From the NCBI RefSeq assembly GCF_015230015.1, contig NZ_JAAKZC010000005.1, positions 1-64,000 on the forward strand: a stretch of 64,000 nucleotides of DNA, read 5' to 3'. A program made the position numbers and the translations under genes. The notes under the pieces are model-generated. The model was not told the origin of the DNA, did no database searches, and was given only the letters and a program-made list of their open reading frames with translations. Shown here piece by piece: positions 9,869-18,792 of the stretch. This DNA comes from Campylobacter concisus (GTDB taxonomy: Bacteria; Campylobacterota; Campylobacteria; Campylobacterales; Campylobacteraceae). Positions within the stretch are counted from its first letter, which is position 1. Each line of letters begins with the position of its first letter.

Positions 9869-10083
9869 ACAAAAATACCAAAAAAGGCGTCTTTATCACT
9901 ACAGCAAAATTTACAAAAGAGGCCCAAACGTTTGCCAAAGATAGTCAAAACTTTAGCGTAGTCTTGATAGATGGAGACAGACTGGCTGAGCTAATAATAA
10001 AGTATAAAGTAGGCGTTCAAACAAGCCAGATATATGAAATTTGCAAGATCGACACCGACTTTTTTGACGAAAATAATTTTTAA
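9850..10083 (+). pseudogene. C-terminal remnant of an Mrr-type restriction endonuclease
   Basis: An open plus-strand frame with no start codon context encodes a peptide beginning near KKGVFITTAKFTKEAQ, continuing through FSVVLIDGDRLAELIIKYKVGV and ending KIDTDFFDENNF. This matches the C-terminal pattern of Mrr-family proteins (GVFITTS.FT.EA, then LIDG..LA.L.I.Y.VGV, then a Y..K.ID.D.F ending). The catalytic core and the N-terminal winged-helix region are missing. A stop codon lies directly upstream at 9847-9849. It appears to be the stump of a restriction gene lost between frdB and the dynamin genes. Identification is by remembered family motifs, not by search. Confidence 0.7.
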
Positions 10084-10087
10084 AAAT

Positions 10088-10112
10088 GCTAGCGAATTTA
10101 AAATTTGCTAGA
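10088..10112. terminator. Palindromic hairpin between Mrr remnant and dynamin genes
   Basis: The near-perfect palindrome TAGCGAATTT-A-AAATTTGCTA has one G-T pair. It lies a few bases after the Mrr remnant stop and 30 bases beyond the dynamin stop on the other strand. It may act as a weak bidirectional terminator. Confidence 0.35.
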
Positions 10113-10141
10113 CGCTCGCACACGCAGTTTAAAGTCAAATT

Positions 10142-11974
10142 TCACTTTAATACCACCGAACTCCCTTGCAGTTTTTCTAGCTTTAAAATTTGCTCTTTTG
10201 GTTTTGCTTTTAGGCGTTCAAGCATCGCTATTTTTTGGGTATAAATTTCATTAAACTCAGCCTTTATATCGATCAAAATTTTATTTAAAAACGAGTTGTT
10301 TGAGCACATAAGATCGTCAAATTCATAAAGGCTAAAGGCATTTAGCATGCGATCAAAAACCTCTTTTGCGCTCGGGATGTAAAGTGGTGTGCCCATTTGC
10401 AGGTGCGAATTTAGCGAGTTTTCGATCTTTTGCTTTAGAAAATAAACCGCAAGCTTAAGCGCATTTTCGTAGTTTGATGCGACCTTTACGTCAAGCTTTT
10501 CAAAAAAGAGCGATATCTTTTGTATCGCCTTAAATTTGGCATTTTCATACTCTCTTAAGAAGTTCACATAAGTTCTGCCGGCGTAGGTGTTTATAGATTT
10601 TGTCTCGTAGTTTGAGGCAAACTCATCAAATGGATTAAAACTCTCGTAGCGAGATTTGTAAATAAAAAGCTCATCTTCTAAGCTTTTATAAAGCTCATTA
10701 AAAGCCGATATGATCTCGTTTTCAAGCTCTTTTAGATCTCTTTTGTAGCGTTTAAAAAATTTAGAAAAGACGATATCTTCATAGATGAGCTTTGAAAAGA
10801 CCTCGTCCGTGTCAAGGCTTATCATCTCAAAATTTTCACGCTTATAAATTTCTTTGTTTAAAAGCGTCTTCGCTGGGTTAAATTTTGTCCTAGAAAATGG
10901 CTTAAGCAGCTTAAAAACTTCATCGCTTGCAAGCTTGATAGCCTCGCTCATATCGCTGTATCGTAGAGCGATTTTAGGCTTAAACTCCTCTTTTATCGCT
11001 TCTAGTTTTTCTTCAAGCGTGGCATTAAATTTATCTAAAATTTTACCAGCTGCGTTATAAACTTTGAGGCGATTTTTTTGCTCGCTAATTAAAAAATTTA
11101 CTATCTTTTTCGCCCTTGCTTTTATGAAATTTTCTTTAAAGTTCGCGTTTAAAAACGCCTCTTTTACCGTGCTTAGTGCTTTAGTAAAATTTGAGCTTTC
11201 AAGCTCGCTCTTGTTTTCATTTGCAATGCCATTGAGCGCCTGCTTTGACGAGATGGCGATGATATCTTCAAAAAGCTCGCCATAAGTTTGCCTAGCATGC
11301 TTTAGCAGATTTTCAAGCTCGTCCTTGCTTAGCTTATCCTTTTGGTTGATGAAGCAAAGCGCCTTTAGATCGTTTGTCTTTAAAATTTCTTCTACGCTTT
11401 CAAGCTCGCTAGCCTTTGCTGCGTTATTTGCAAGGCTTAGCCAGATCGCGCCGCAGACCTTTTTTAGTGTGTTTTTGGTCTCTTTTGTGTCGGCATCTCT
11501 TAGCGAGTTTAGCCCTGGCGTGTCGATGAAATTTACCTCTTTTAAAATTTCACTTGGCGCATAAAGTGTCATGCTTTTTATCTGCTCGCTCATAGCGTTT
11601 AGCTGGGCAAGTTCGCTGCTGGCTAGCAAGCTCTCGCTGCCGTTTGTAAAATTCACACTAAGAAGCGGCATCTTTGCAAATTTTAGCCGCACAGCCTTTG
11701 CCGTTACAGGTGTTAGGCCTGATGGCAAGATGTTTTGTCCAAGCAAAGCGTTTAAAAATGTTGATTTGCCACTTGAAAACTGCCCGATGACGGCGATGAG
11801 AGGCGGTTCATTTAGAGTGTCGATTAGTAAATTTAGGCTCTCTTTTATCTCATCGCTTGCGTGCAAGCTTGGGTCATTTAGCTCATTTACTAGCCTTGCT
11901 AGCTCGCCTTTAAAGTCGCTTGTAAAAACCTTAAAATATCTCGCCTTATAGGCATTTATAAACTCGTTAAACAT
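10142..11974 (-). CDS. Dynamin-like GTPase (second of pair)
   Basis: A 610-residue bacterial dynamin-like protein. The GTPase motifs are G1 GQFSSGKS at 64-71, G3 DTPG at 151-154 and G4 NQKD at 210-213. A long helical region follows, with a hydrophobic or aromatic stretch but no clear transmembrane helix in the middle. Bacterial dynamins remodel membranes. The paired C. jejuni proteins from the same locus next to frdCAB are known to assemble as a two-component complex that tethers lipid bilayers. Its start overlaps the end of the larger partner by 8 bases, so the two are probably made together in fixed ratio. Confidence 0.88.
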   Translation of the reverse strand: MFNEFINAYKARYFKVFTSDFKGELARLVNELNDPSLHASDEIKESLNLLIDTLNEPPLIAVIGQFSSGKSTFLNALLGQNILPSGLTPVTAKAVRLKFAKMPLLSVNFTNGSESLLASSELAQLNAMSEQIKSMTLYAPSEILKEVNFIDTPGLNSLRDADTKETKNTLKKVCGAIWLSLANNAAKASELESVEEILKTNDLKALCFINQKDKLSKDELENLLKHARQTYGELFEDIIAISSKQALNGIANENKSELESSNFTKALSTVKEAFLNANFKENFIKARAKKIVNFLISEQKNRLKVYNAAGKILDKFNATLEEKLEAIKEEFKPKIALRYSDMSEAIKLASDEVFKLLKPFSRTKFNPAKTLLNKEIYKRENFEMISLDTDEVFSKLIYEDIVFSKFFKRYKRDLKELENEIISAFNELYKSLEDELFIYKSRYESFNPFDEFASNYETKSINTYAGRTYVNFLREYENAKFKAIQKISLFFEKLDVKVASNYENALKLAVYFLKQKIENSLNSHLQMGTPLYIPSAKEVFDRMLNAFSLYEFDDLMCSNNSFLNKILIDIKAEFNEIYTQKIAMLERLKAKPKEQILKLEKLQGSSVVLK

Positions 11975-14048
11975 TTTCTAGCTCCCCTAAAAGCGAGCAA
12001 ATTTCATCTTGCAGGGCACTTTGCTCTTTTAGTTTTAAAAGTGAGTTTTGATTTTGCGAGCTAAGATTTTCTAGCTCATGATCTAGCTCTTTTAGCCTCT
12101 GATCAAGCGTGGCTTTTTGAGCGGTTTGGTAGATTTTTATGAGATTTAAAAGGCGATTTTTTTCATGATCAGTTAAAATTTCACAAAATTGAGAGATATT
12201 TTTATCTTTTAGCAAGCCCTCTTTTAAGCCTAAAAGTGCTTCACTTGCATCATTTGAAATTTTCGCTCTAAATGCAGCTAAAAGCTCCTTAAATTCAAGC
12301 TTTACACCCATTTGCTCTAAAAAGTCATTGATGTTAAAAACCTCATCTTTGCTCATCACATAATCATCAAAATTTAAAGCGATGTTTTGCTCGCACAATT
12401 TTGTTTGCACCAAAGTTTCGTTTCTAGCCTCTCTCATAAGTGCCATCACACCGTCACGAAGCGTCGTTTTTGCTATTTGCTCTAGTCGCTCTAAATTTAA
12501 GCTTTGCTTTTTACTTTTGCAGTAAGCTATCTCACTTTTTACCTTGTCGTTTAGATTTTGCAAAAGCGTCTCAAGCCCTATTTTATAGATGTTTTTGGTG
12601 TTGCTACTTTCAAGTTTTGCAAGCTCATTTTGAGTTAGACTTTCAAGTTTAGAGAAATTTTCACTAAGTGCGTTTTTAACGCTTGCCCGCTCATTTTGAA
12701 GATTTTTAAGCTCCACTTCATAAGCTTTGAGCGACAAAATTTTAGCCTTAGTGGCTTCAAGCTTGCTATTTAGGATATTTTTTAGCTCCTTTTGATACGA
12801 GCTTAAGATAAGGGCTGATTTTTTAGAGTTTTTGCCAAAGAGCACCTCGTAAAGATAGTCTTTAAACTCCTCTACGCCGCTATTTGCAGCGCCTTCTAAG
12901 TAGCTTTTTGCACTAAGCGCAAAATAATCGATCTCGACGCCATTTATCTGCTCGCCGATCGCTTTTTTAGTGTAGTTTAGCGTCTCGTTTAGCTCTTTGT
13001 CACTTAGCTCATCAGCGTGAGTTAGCACCACGGCAAGCCTTACGATATGCGAGTTTTCAAGACATTTTTTCAAAAAGAGCGCGTCCTTTTGCGTGGCACT
13101 TTGTGAGGCGTTCATGAGGTGAGCTAAAAGGTCACACTTTTTCATAAAATTTGTAGTGATCTGCTCTCTTAGAATCACCGCATCATCGATGCCTGGCGTG
13201 TCTATGATGCAGACATTGTCCTTTAAAAGCTCCAAGTCGTCATAAAGCTCGACACTTTTTACAAGATTTGCTGTTTTTGAGCTTGAAGATGTGTAGTTTT
13301 TTATCTCGTCTATGCCGATATCTACGCTTTTGCTTGGTAAATTTTCGCTTGGTACGCCAAGTGCTAAAAGCTCATCAATGCTGTAAAAATTTACCCTCGC
13401 AAAGCTATCTTTGGAGTATTTTAAAATGGTTAAATTTATCGTCTCTGGCACGTTTGAAGCACCAAGGACGGATTTGTTTAAAAGGGCGTTTAAAAGGGTT
13501 GATTTACCAGAGTTTATGATGCCACTTGCAGCTATGTTAAAAAGCGTTTCGTTTGATCTTTTTTTGGCTGCCACAAGCGCCTCTAAAAATGTTTTTTCGT
13601 TATCAAGCAAGCTTGCTTTTTCGTTTATCTCGTTTAAAAAGTCTAGGTTTTTATGGAAGTGATCTTTTGGCTTTGTATGAGAAATTTTAGCCTCATTAGT
13701 CCCTTTGTTTTTGCTTATGATCTTTTCTAAAAAGCCAAATTTCTCATCATCTATGATCTTTTCGCCGCGCAATATTTCTAGATATCTTACTATCTCATCG
13801 CTTGAAATTTTAGCCTCATTTAGCGCCTTAAGAGTCGCAAGCTGCGCACTTTGTATGCTAAATATATCAAGCTCGATTTTAAGCCTTTTTAGCACCGCTC
13901 TAAACTCATCAAGCGCCATAAACTGATCTAAATTTTTCTCGTCGCAAACTAGAAGAAGAGCTAGCAGATCTGGGTAAAATGGCACGCTAGCAGCAGAATT
14001 TGTATAAATTTTATTTGCACGCCAAGCCTGTTTTAAAAACTCATCCAT
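11967..14048 (-). CDS. Dynamin-like GTPase (first of pair)
   Basis: A 693-residue dynamin-like protein, larger than its partner because of about 150 extra residues before the GTPase domain. G1 is GIINSGKS at 176-183, G3 is DTPG at 283-286, and G4 is probably THAD at 343-346 in place of the usual TKAD. Long coiled-coil-prone helices rich in Leu, Glu and Lys fill residues 420-690. Family knowledge suggests that unequal partners form a heteromeric membrane-tethering complex. Whether this pair protects the membrane, for example against phage, or works in division is not shown by sequence. Confidence 0.88.
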   Translation of the reverse strand: MDEFLKQAWRANKIYTNSAASVPFYPDLLALLLVCDEKNLDQFMALDEFRAVLKRLKIELDIFSIQSAQLATLKALNEAKISSDEIVRYLEILRGEKIIDDEKFGFLEKIISKNKGTNEAKISHTKPKDHFHKNLDFLNEINEKASLLDNEKTFLEALVAAKKRSNETLFNIAASGIINSGKSTLLNALLNKSVLGASNVPETINLTILKYSKDSFARVNFYSIDELLALGVPSENLPSKSVDIGIDEIKNYTSSSSKTANLVKSVELYDDLELLKDNVCIIDTPGIDDAVILREQITTNFMKKCDLLAHLMNASQSATQKDALFLKKCLENSHIVRLAVVLTHADELSDKELNETLNYTKKAIGEQINGVEIDYFALSAKSYLEGAANSGVEEFKDYLYEVLFGKNSKKSALILSSYQKELKNILNSKLEATKAKILSLKAYEVELKNLQNERASVKNALSENFSKLESLTQNELAKLESSNTKNIYKIGLETLLQNLNDKVKSEIAYCKSKKQSLNLERLEQIAKTTLRDGVMALMREARNETLVQTKLCEQNIALNFDDYVMSKDEVFNINDFLEQMGVKLEFKELLAAFRAKISNDASEALLGLKEGLLKDKNISQFCEILTDHEKNRLLNLIKIYQTAQKATLDQRLKELDHELENLSSQNQNSLLKLKEQSALQDEICSLLGELENV

Positions 14049-14315
14049 AAAGACTCTTTTTGTTGATATTTTGGGATTTTATTAAATTTTTACTTATGAA
14101 GCTATCAAAAAATGAGGATGGCGCTCAAGCAAAAGGATATAAGAGAACTTCGCACAGATACAAAAAATAGTATCAAAAAAGCACCGAGTTTTGGTTACAA
14201 GTAAAATACAACTTTAATTTCTAAAATAGCTAATTTGCTCTTGCAAATAAGTGAGAGCATTGCTTTTAAAATGTAATACTTTTAAACTTAAATATATTTA
14301 TTTTTGTATCAAAAT

Positions 14316-15062
14316 TTATCTTGCGTAAAACATCGCCACCAAACCGCGGTTTATCTCTTTTGTATCGCCGTCATCTATCTTTGTAGCCTTTGAGATGCCC
14401 ACACTTTTATCGCTATTTATCGTAAAAGTAAGCTCAATAACTCTCTCATTTATCTTTTTAGCATTTTCGCCAAAATAGATTACTTCTGGCTCTTTTTGCG
14501 AGTAGTAGGCTGCATATTTACTTTGGGCTACAACGTTATCAAAGACCCATTTTTGCTTGATATCTAAAATTTGAGCAAGCTCATTTTTAAACTCAAGATC
14601 GCAGCTGACAGAGGCTAGGTAGCCAGCGTTTTCTTTCGTTGGATCAAATTTACAGTGCTTGTTTGCGATCGATAAAATGGTCTCTTTGTCTATGCTTTTA
14701 CCACTTTTTAATATGCTATTTGCGCTATCAAGAGCTAGTTCCAAGCTGTTATCAACTCTTTTTTGCTGAGCAATTTTGGCATTATTTAGAGCTTTTATGT
14801 AGCCGTTATTTTTTCTTTTAAACTCATCTTCAAGCACATTTTTTCCCACCACACAGCTTACTTTAACCACTTTCTTTTCATCGCTACTGATGTCTTGCCA
14901 CTGGGTACTTGAGCAGCCTTTAAAGCTATCTATCGCTGAGCCTATAGTTATTGATTTATTACCTTTTAAAATATAGTTTTTAACAATGCCTATATTGCTT
15001 TCCTTGCAGCCCACTAATAATAAAAGTGCGCTAAATCCTAGAAATAGAGCCTTTTTCATCAT
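14316..15062 (-). CDS. Putative lipoprotein of unknown function
   Basis: About 248 residues from the chosen ATG. The open frame extends 8 codons further, but AAAGG sits a few bases before this ATG and the signal peptide begins right here (MMKKALFLGFSALLLLVGC). LLVGC is a good lipobox, so the product should be lipidated by Lgt. Four further cysteines (in FKGCSS, VSCVV, KHCKF and VSCDL) could make two disulfides. No family is recognised. It stands alone: 267 bases separate it from the dynamin pair, and the AT-rich gap before tsaD is about 190 bases. Confidence 0.7.
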   Translation of the reverse strand: MMKKALFLGFSALLLLVGCKESNIGIVKNYILKGNKSITIGSAIDSFKGCSSTQWQDISSDEKKVVKVSCVVGKNVLEDEFKRKNNGYIKALNNAKIAQQKRVDNSLELALDSANSILKSGKSIDKETILSIANKHCKFDPTKENAGYLASVSCDLEFKNELAQILDIKQKWVFDNVVAQSKYAAYYSQKEPEVIYFGENAKKINERVIELTFTINSDKSVGISKATKIDDGDTKEINRGLVAMFYAR

Positions 15063-15251
15063 TTTACCTTTTTGTAAATTTGACAAAATAGTATCAAACT
15101 AAAGTTTAAATTATCATGATTTTATTAAAATAAATTACATAAATATAATTTATTAAAATAAGTATTGTAAATTTAAGCTTGAAATAGCGTAAATTTGTAT
15201 TGTTTTAAATTTTAAAAATAGAAGATTTTAAATAAAAGGTTTTGAGGAAAA

Positions 15252-16262
15252 TTATAGATCTAGCTCAAATTTCTTAAAACTAACTCTTGGATTTATAGTT
15301 AGCCTATCATGCGAGATAAACTCTTTTTTTAGGTATTTCTCACGTCCAGCTCTTGCTATCATCAGCGCATTATCAGAGCAAAACGCAAGTGGGGCTAGCA
15401 AAAGCTCACACCCATTTTTTTGACAAAGCGTTTCAAGCCTTTTGCGTAAATTTAAATTTGCACTCGCTCCGCCAACGACGCCAAAGCGCTTAAAGTTTCT
15501 TAGTTTAAAAACCTTTTCAAGCTTATTTAAGATGTGTTCGCAGGCTGTGTTTTCAAAGGCGTAGCAGATGTCGGCGATATCTTTTTGTGTGATAGTTTCA
15601 AGCTTTGAAATTTCAACTCTGACTTGGTTTTTAAGCCCTGAAAAGCTGTACTCAAGGCGTTTATTGTGAAGAAGCGGGACGGTAAATTTAAACCTATCTT
15701 TATCCTCGCATAAAAGTGCGTTTTGCTGCACCACAGCGCCTCCTGGATAGCCAAGATCAAGCATTTTTGCCACCTTGTCAAAGCTCTCACCAAAGCTATC
15801 ATCGCCAGTGCTTGCAAGCTCTAAAATCTCGCCATTTTCGTCAATCTCAAGTATCATAGTATGTCCGCCACTTACTAGCAAAACGCCAAGCGGGAAGGTG
15901 GCTTCGTGGTCTAAAAATAGCGAGTATATGTGGCCAACTAGGTGATTTACGGCGATTAGTGGGATATTTAGGGCGATGCTTAGCGATTTTGCCATGCTGA
16001 CGCCGCCTATCAGGCTCACACTTAGCCCCGGCTCGTTTGTCACGGCGATCGCTTTTATATCTTTTAAATTTGGCAAGATATCATTTAAAAGCGCTGGCAG
16101 TGCCTTTGTGTGAAGCCTCGCTGCAAGCTCTGGGACCACGCCACCAAAGATAGCGTGCTCCTCTTCTTGCGATATCTTTTTATAATAAATTTGCTCTAGC
16201 GTGCCTTCATTTATGAGCGCAACAGAGCTGTCGTCGCAACTACTTTCGATGCCAAGTATCAT
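15252..16262 (-). CDS. tsaD: tRNA threonylcarbamoyladenosine synthase subunit TsaD
   Basis: With TsaB and TsaE it installs t6A at position 37 of ANN-decoding tRNAs. The protein has 336 residues, the normal length. The ASKHA-fold start GIESSCDDSSVA, the metal-binding VNHLVGHIYSL with the HxxxH pair, SGGHTMILEI and GDDSFGESFDKVAKMLDLGYPGG are all present. It was formerly named gcp (glycoprotease). It overlaps pgp1 by 4 bases (ATGA) and ends the long cdsA-dxr-uraA-pgp1-tsaD run. Confidence 0.95.
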   Translation of the reverse strand: MILGIESSCDDSSVALINEGTLEQIYYKKISQEEEHAIFGGVVPELAARLHTKALPALLNDILPNLKDIKAIAVTNEPGLSVSLIGGVSMAKSLSIALNIPLIAVNHLVGHIYSLFLDHEATFPLGVLLVSGGHTMILEIDENGEILELASTGDDSFGESFDKVAKMLDLGYPGGAVVQQNALLCEDKDRFKFTVPLLHNKRLEYSFSGLKNQVRVEISKLETITQKDIADICYAFENTACEHILNKLEKVFKLRNFKRFGVVGGASANLNLRKRLETLCQKNGCELLLAPLAFCSDNALMIARAGREKYLKKEFISHDRLTINPRVSFKKFELDL

Positions 16263-17557
16263 CTAAACTCCGCTAGTATCATGCCAGCAAATTTCTCTTT
16301 GCCATTTTCGCTTTTGTAAAACTCGATCCTGTAAATTTTGCCATCTTTATCTATGCTGTAGCTTTTGTTTAGGCTATTTTTATCGACCTCTTGCTCACTC
16401 TCATCAACGCTTTTTGTGCCATATCCTATGACATTTACGCGCACGTTTTTGAGCGCTTTTACTTTAAAGCTCTTCTTGACGCTAAATTTATCGCCACTTT
16501 TTAGCATAAGCTCGTTGCCATCGCTCAAAAGAGAAATTTTATCAAGCGGCTTTGCAAACTCGAAGTATTGCGGCTTTAGTCTCGTGACAGAGCGGTTACC
16601 ATACTGCACTTTGTAAGTGTCGTTCTCTTTTATGACGGCGATTAGCGGATTTGGTGAGTGGTAGCTTAGCTCGCCCTTTTTAAATGGCACGAAGCTTATC
16701 ACTGGTTTTAAATTTTTAAGACTAAGAGCGTAGCTGTCAAAAAGTTCTAGTCTGATCTCTTTTTCGATCGCTTTTTTCACGCTTTTAACATCGAGCTCAA
16801 AGGGTCTAGTAAAGCTAATACCAGCCTTTTTCATATACTCCTCGATCGCTACTAGGTGATAGTATGTCCTTTGCTCGGCGTTTAAATTTTTGCTAGCTTC
16901 ATTTGCAAAGGCTGACTTGTTTTGCGTGATAGCGTAGTAGGTGAGGCTTTTTAGCATCTCTTTATCGCCCATCGCAGTGTGCGTATTTTTGACGTGATAC
17001 TGATGTTTTGGATCTATAAGGTGCTTATTTAGCACGTCTTTTACGCTTGAGGCTATACTTTCAAGCTCTGGATACTTTGAGCCTGGTAGCGTGCTTTGGT
17101 CGATGATGCAGGTGTTGCCCCATTTGTCTGGATTTTCATCCTTGCTTATAAATTTATCTCTATAATATCCGCTACCATCGTGTAAATTTAAGATGAGCGT
17201 GACGTTTTTGTCGGTGATGACGTCTTTTATCTTCATCACTGAGTTGTAGTCTGGATCGTCCTTATCAACGTGGGCAAATTTTCTATTCATATCGCCCTTT
17301 GTGCCACGACTTCGCTCGATGATGCTTGGGAAATTTAAATTTGGCACGACCCAAAGCGAGCCTTTTGTGATGTTATAATCAGTCGCTACGATAGAAGCCG
17401 CCAAAAAGCCGCCTGGCTCGTCGCCTTGTATGCCTCCGATTAAGAGCATAGTATTGCTACTTGGCTCACCTTTTTTGATAAGTGCATAGTCCAGTGCGCT
17501 TGCATTTGCAAGGCTTGCAGCCGCTAGAACTGCCAGAAAAAGTCTAAATTTACGCAT
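16259..17557 (-). CDS. pgp1: Murein DL-carboxypeptidase, helical shape determinant
   Basis: A 432-residue M14-type zinc carboxypeptidase with a signal peptide, the orthologue by content and position of C. jejuni Pgp1 and Helicobacter Csd4, which trim muropeptide tripeptides to dipeptides and are needed for helical shape. The zinc motif is Gln44-x-x-Glu47 (IQGDEPGG) with His126 in LNLHDG. The Gln in place of the usual His is the peculiarity described for Csd4. Glu220 in FANEAS is the likely catalytic glutamate. About 200 C-terminal residues form the extra beta-rich domains seen in Csd4. Its start overlaps the uraA stop by 1 base (TAATG). Confidence 0.88.
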   Translation of the reverse strand: MRKFRLFLAVLAAASLANASALDYALIKKGEPSSNTMLLIGGIQGDEPGGFLAASIVATDYNITKGSLWVVPNLNFPSIIERSRGTKGDMNRKFAHVDKDDPDYNSVMKIKDVITDKNVTLILNLHDGSGYYRDKFISKDENPDKWGNTCIIDQSTLPGSKYPELESIASSVKDVLNKHLIDPKHQYHVKNTHTAMGDKEMLKSLTYYAITQNKSAFANEASKNLNAEQRTYYHLVAIEEYMKKAGISFTRPFELDVKSVKKAIEKEIRLELFDSYALSLKNLKPVISFVPFKKGELSYHSPNPLIAVIKENDTYKVQYGNRSVTRLKPQYFEFAKPLDKISLLSDGNELMLKSGDKFSVKKSFKVKALKNVRVNVIGYGTKSVDESEQEVDKNSLNKSYSIDKDGKIYRIEFYKSENGKEKFAGMILAEFR

Positions 17558-18792
17558 TAGTATCCTTCGTAATGCTTTGTCTTTGGCAAAAGCAAATTTA
17601 AAACTATACCAGTAACCGCGCCAAGTCCGATACCTGAAAATTTAACAGCTCCAAGGTCAAGCACCATGCCACCGATGGCAAAGATGAAAATTAGGGCTAC
17701 GATTATCATATTTCTAGGGTCGGCAAGATCGACTTTATTTTTTATAAGCGTCTCCATGCCAACGCTTGCGATGATGCCAAAAAGTAGCAGCATGATGCCG
17801 CCGATAACTGGCGCTGGGATGGTTGAGAGCACCGCACCAAGCTTACCAACGAAGGCCAGCACGATGGCGGTAATGGCTGCAAAGGTCATGATCGCTGGGT
17901 TATAGGCCTTTGTAAGGCTAACTGCGCCTGTGACCTCTGAGTAGGTGGTGTTTGGCGGACCACCAAAGGCAGCAGCTAGCGAGGTGGCTAGGCCGTCGCC
18001 TAAAAGGGTGTTTTTAAGCCCTGGATTTTTCAGAAAATCCTCTTTTGTGACGTTTGAGATGGCGAGCATATCGCCGATGTGCTCGATCGCTGGGGCGATG
18101 GCGATAGGTATCATGTAGATGATCGCTTCGAGTTCAAATTTTGGTGCGCTAAAGCTTGGCACTCTAAACCAAGGGGCGTTTGTGATGGCGCTAAAATTAA
18201 CCATGCCAAAGCAGTAAGCCACGATGTAGCCAGCGATGATGCCAAGTAGGATCGGTATAAGCCTAAACATCCCGCGTCCTAGCATCATGACAACGATAGT
18301 AGCTATAAGCGAGGTGGCTGCTACCATCATAGCTACGTTTTGAGTGTAGGTTTCGGTAGCTGAAGTCGCCATCTTAACGGCATTTGGAGCTAGTATCAGA
18401 CCTATGGTCATGATGACTGGACCAACAACGACTGGAGGCAAAATTTTATGCAAAATTTTCTCTCCGCCAAAGCGAACCACAAGACTTAGCACGACGTAGA
18501 AAAATCCAGCAAATATAACTCCGCCCATCGTCACTGGTATGCCCCATTTTTCGATGCCGTACTGAAGCGGAGCGATGAAAGCAAACGAGCTTGCTAGAAA
18601 GATCGGCGGGATATTTTTTCTAGTTATTAGCTGAAAAAGCAGTGTGCCAAGACCTGCTGTAAAGAGCGCGACGTTTGCATCAAGCCCCGTAAGGATAGGC
18701 ACGAGCACGAGCGCACCAAAGGCGACAAATAAAAACTGCACACCAATCAAGCTTTGCTTAAGATCAAATTTATACCCCTCATACCTTTGCAT
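17557..18792 (-). CDS. uraA: Uracil permease (NCS2 family)
   Basis: A 411-residue inner-membrane protein with 12-14 hydrophobic helices. Nucleobase-cation symporter-2 features include the PPxVVGPVIMTIGL block, AIAPAIEHIGDMLAI with the conserved Glu-His, and GGPPNTTYSEVTGAVSLT. These fit UraA-type uracil:proton symport rather than xanthine carriers. It overlaps dxr by 14 bases upstream and pgp1 by 1 base downstream. In C. jejuni, as I recall, dxr and pgp1 are direct neighbours, so uraA would be an insertion into that operon here. Confidence 0.9.
   Translation of the reverse strand: MQRYEGYKFDLKQSLIGVQFLFVAFGALVLVPILTGLDANVALFTAGLGTLLFQLITRKNIPPIFLASSFAFIAPLQYGIEKWGIPVTMGGVIFAGFFYVVLSLVVRFGGEKILHKILPPVVVGPVIMTIGLILAPNAVKMATSATETYTQNVAMMVAATSLIATIVVMMLGRGMFRLIPILLGIIAGYIVAYCFGMVNFSAITNAPWFRVPSFSAPKFELEAIIYMIPIAIAPAIEHIGDMLAISNVTKEDFLKNPGLKNTLLGDGLATSLAAAFGGPPNTTYSEVTGAVSLTKAYNPAIMTFAAITAIVLAFVGKLGAVLSTIPAPVIGGIMLLLFGIIASVGMETLIKNKVDLADPRNMIIVALIFIFAIGGMVLDLGAVKFSGIGLGAVTGIVLNLLLPKTKHYEGY

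Noticed and set aside
14112-14204. A 30-codon plus-strand frame between the dynamin pair and the lipoprotein gene
   Set aside because: No ribosome-binding site, no recognised family and too short to separate from chance in a 267-base gap.
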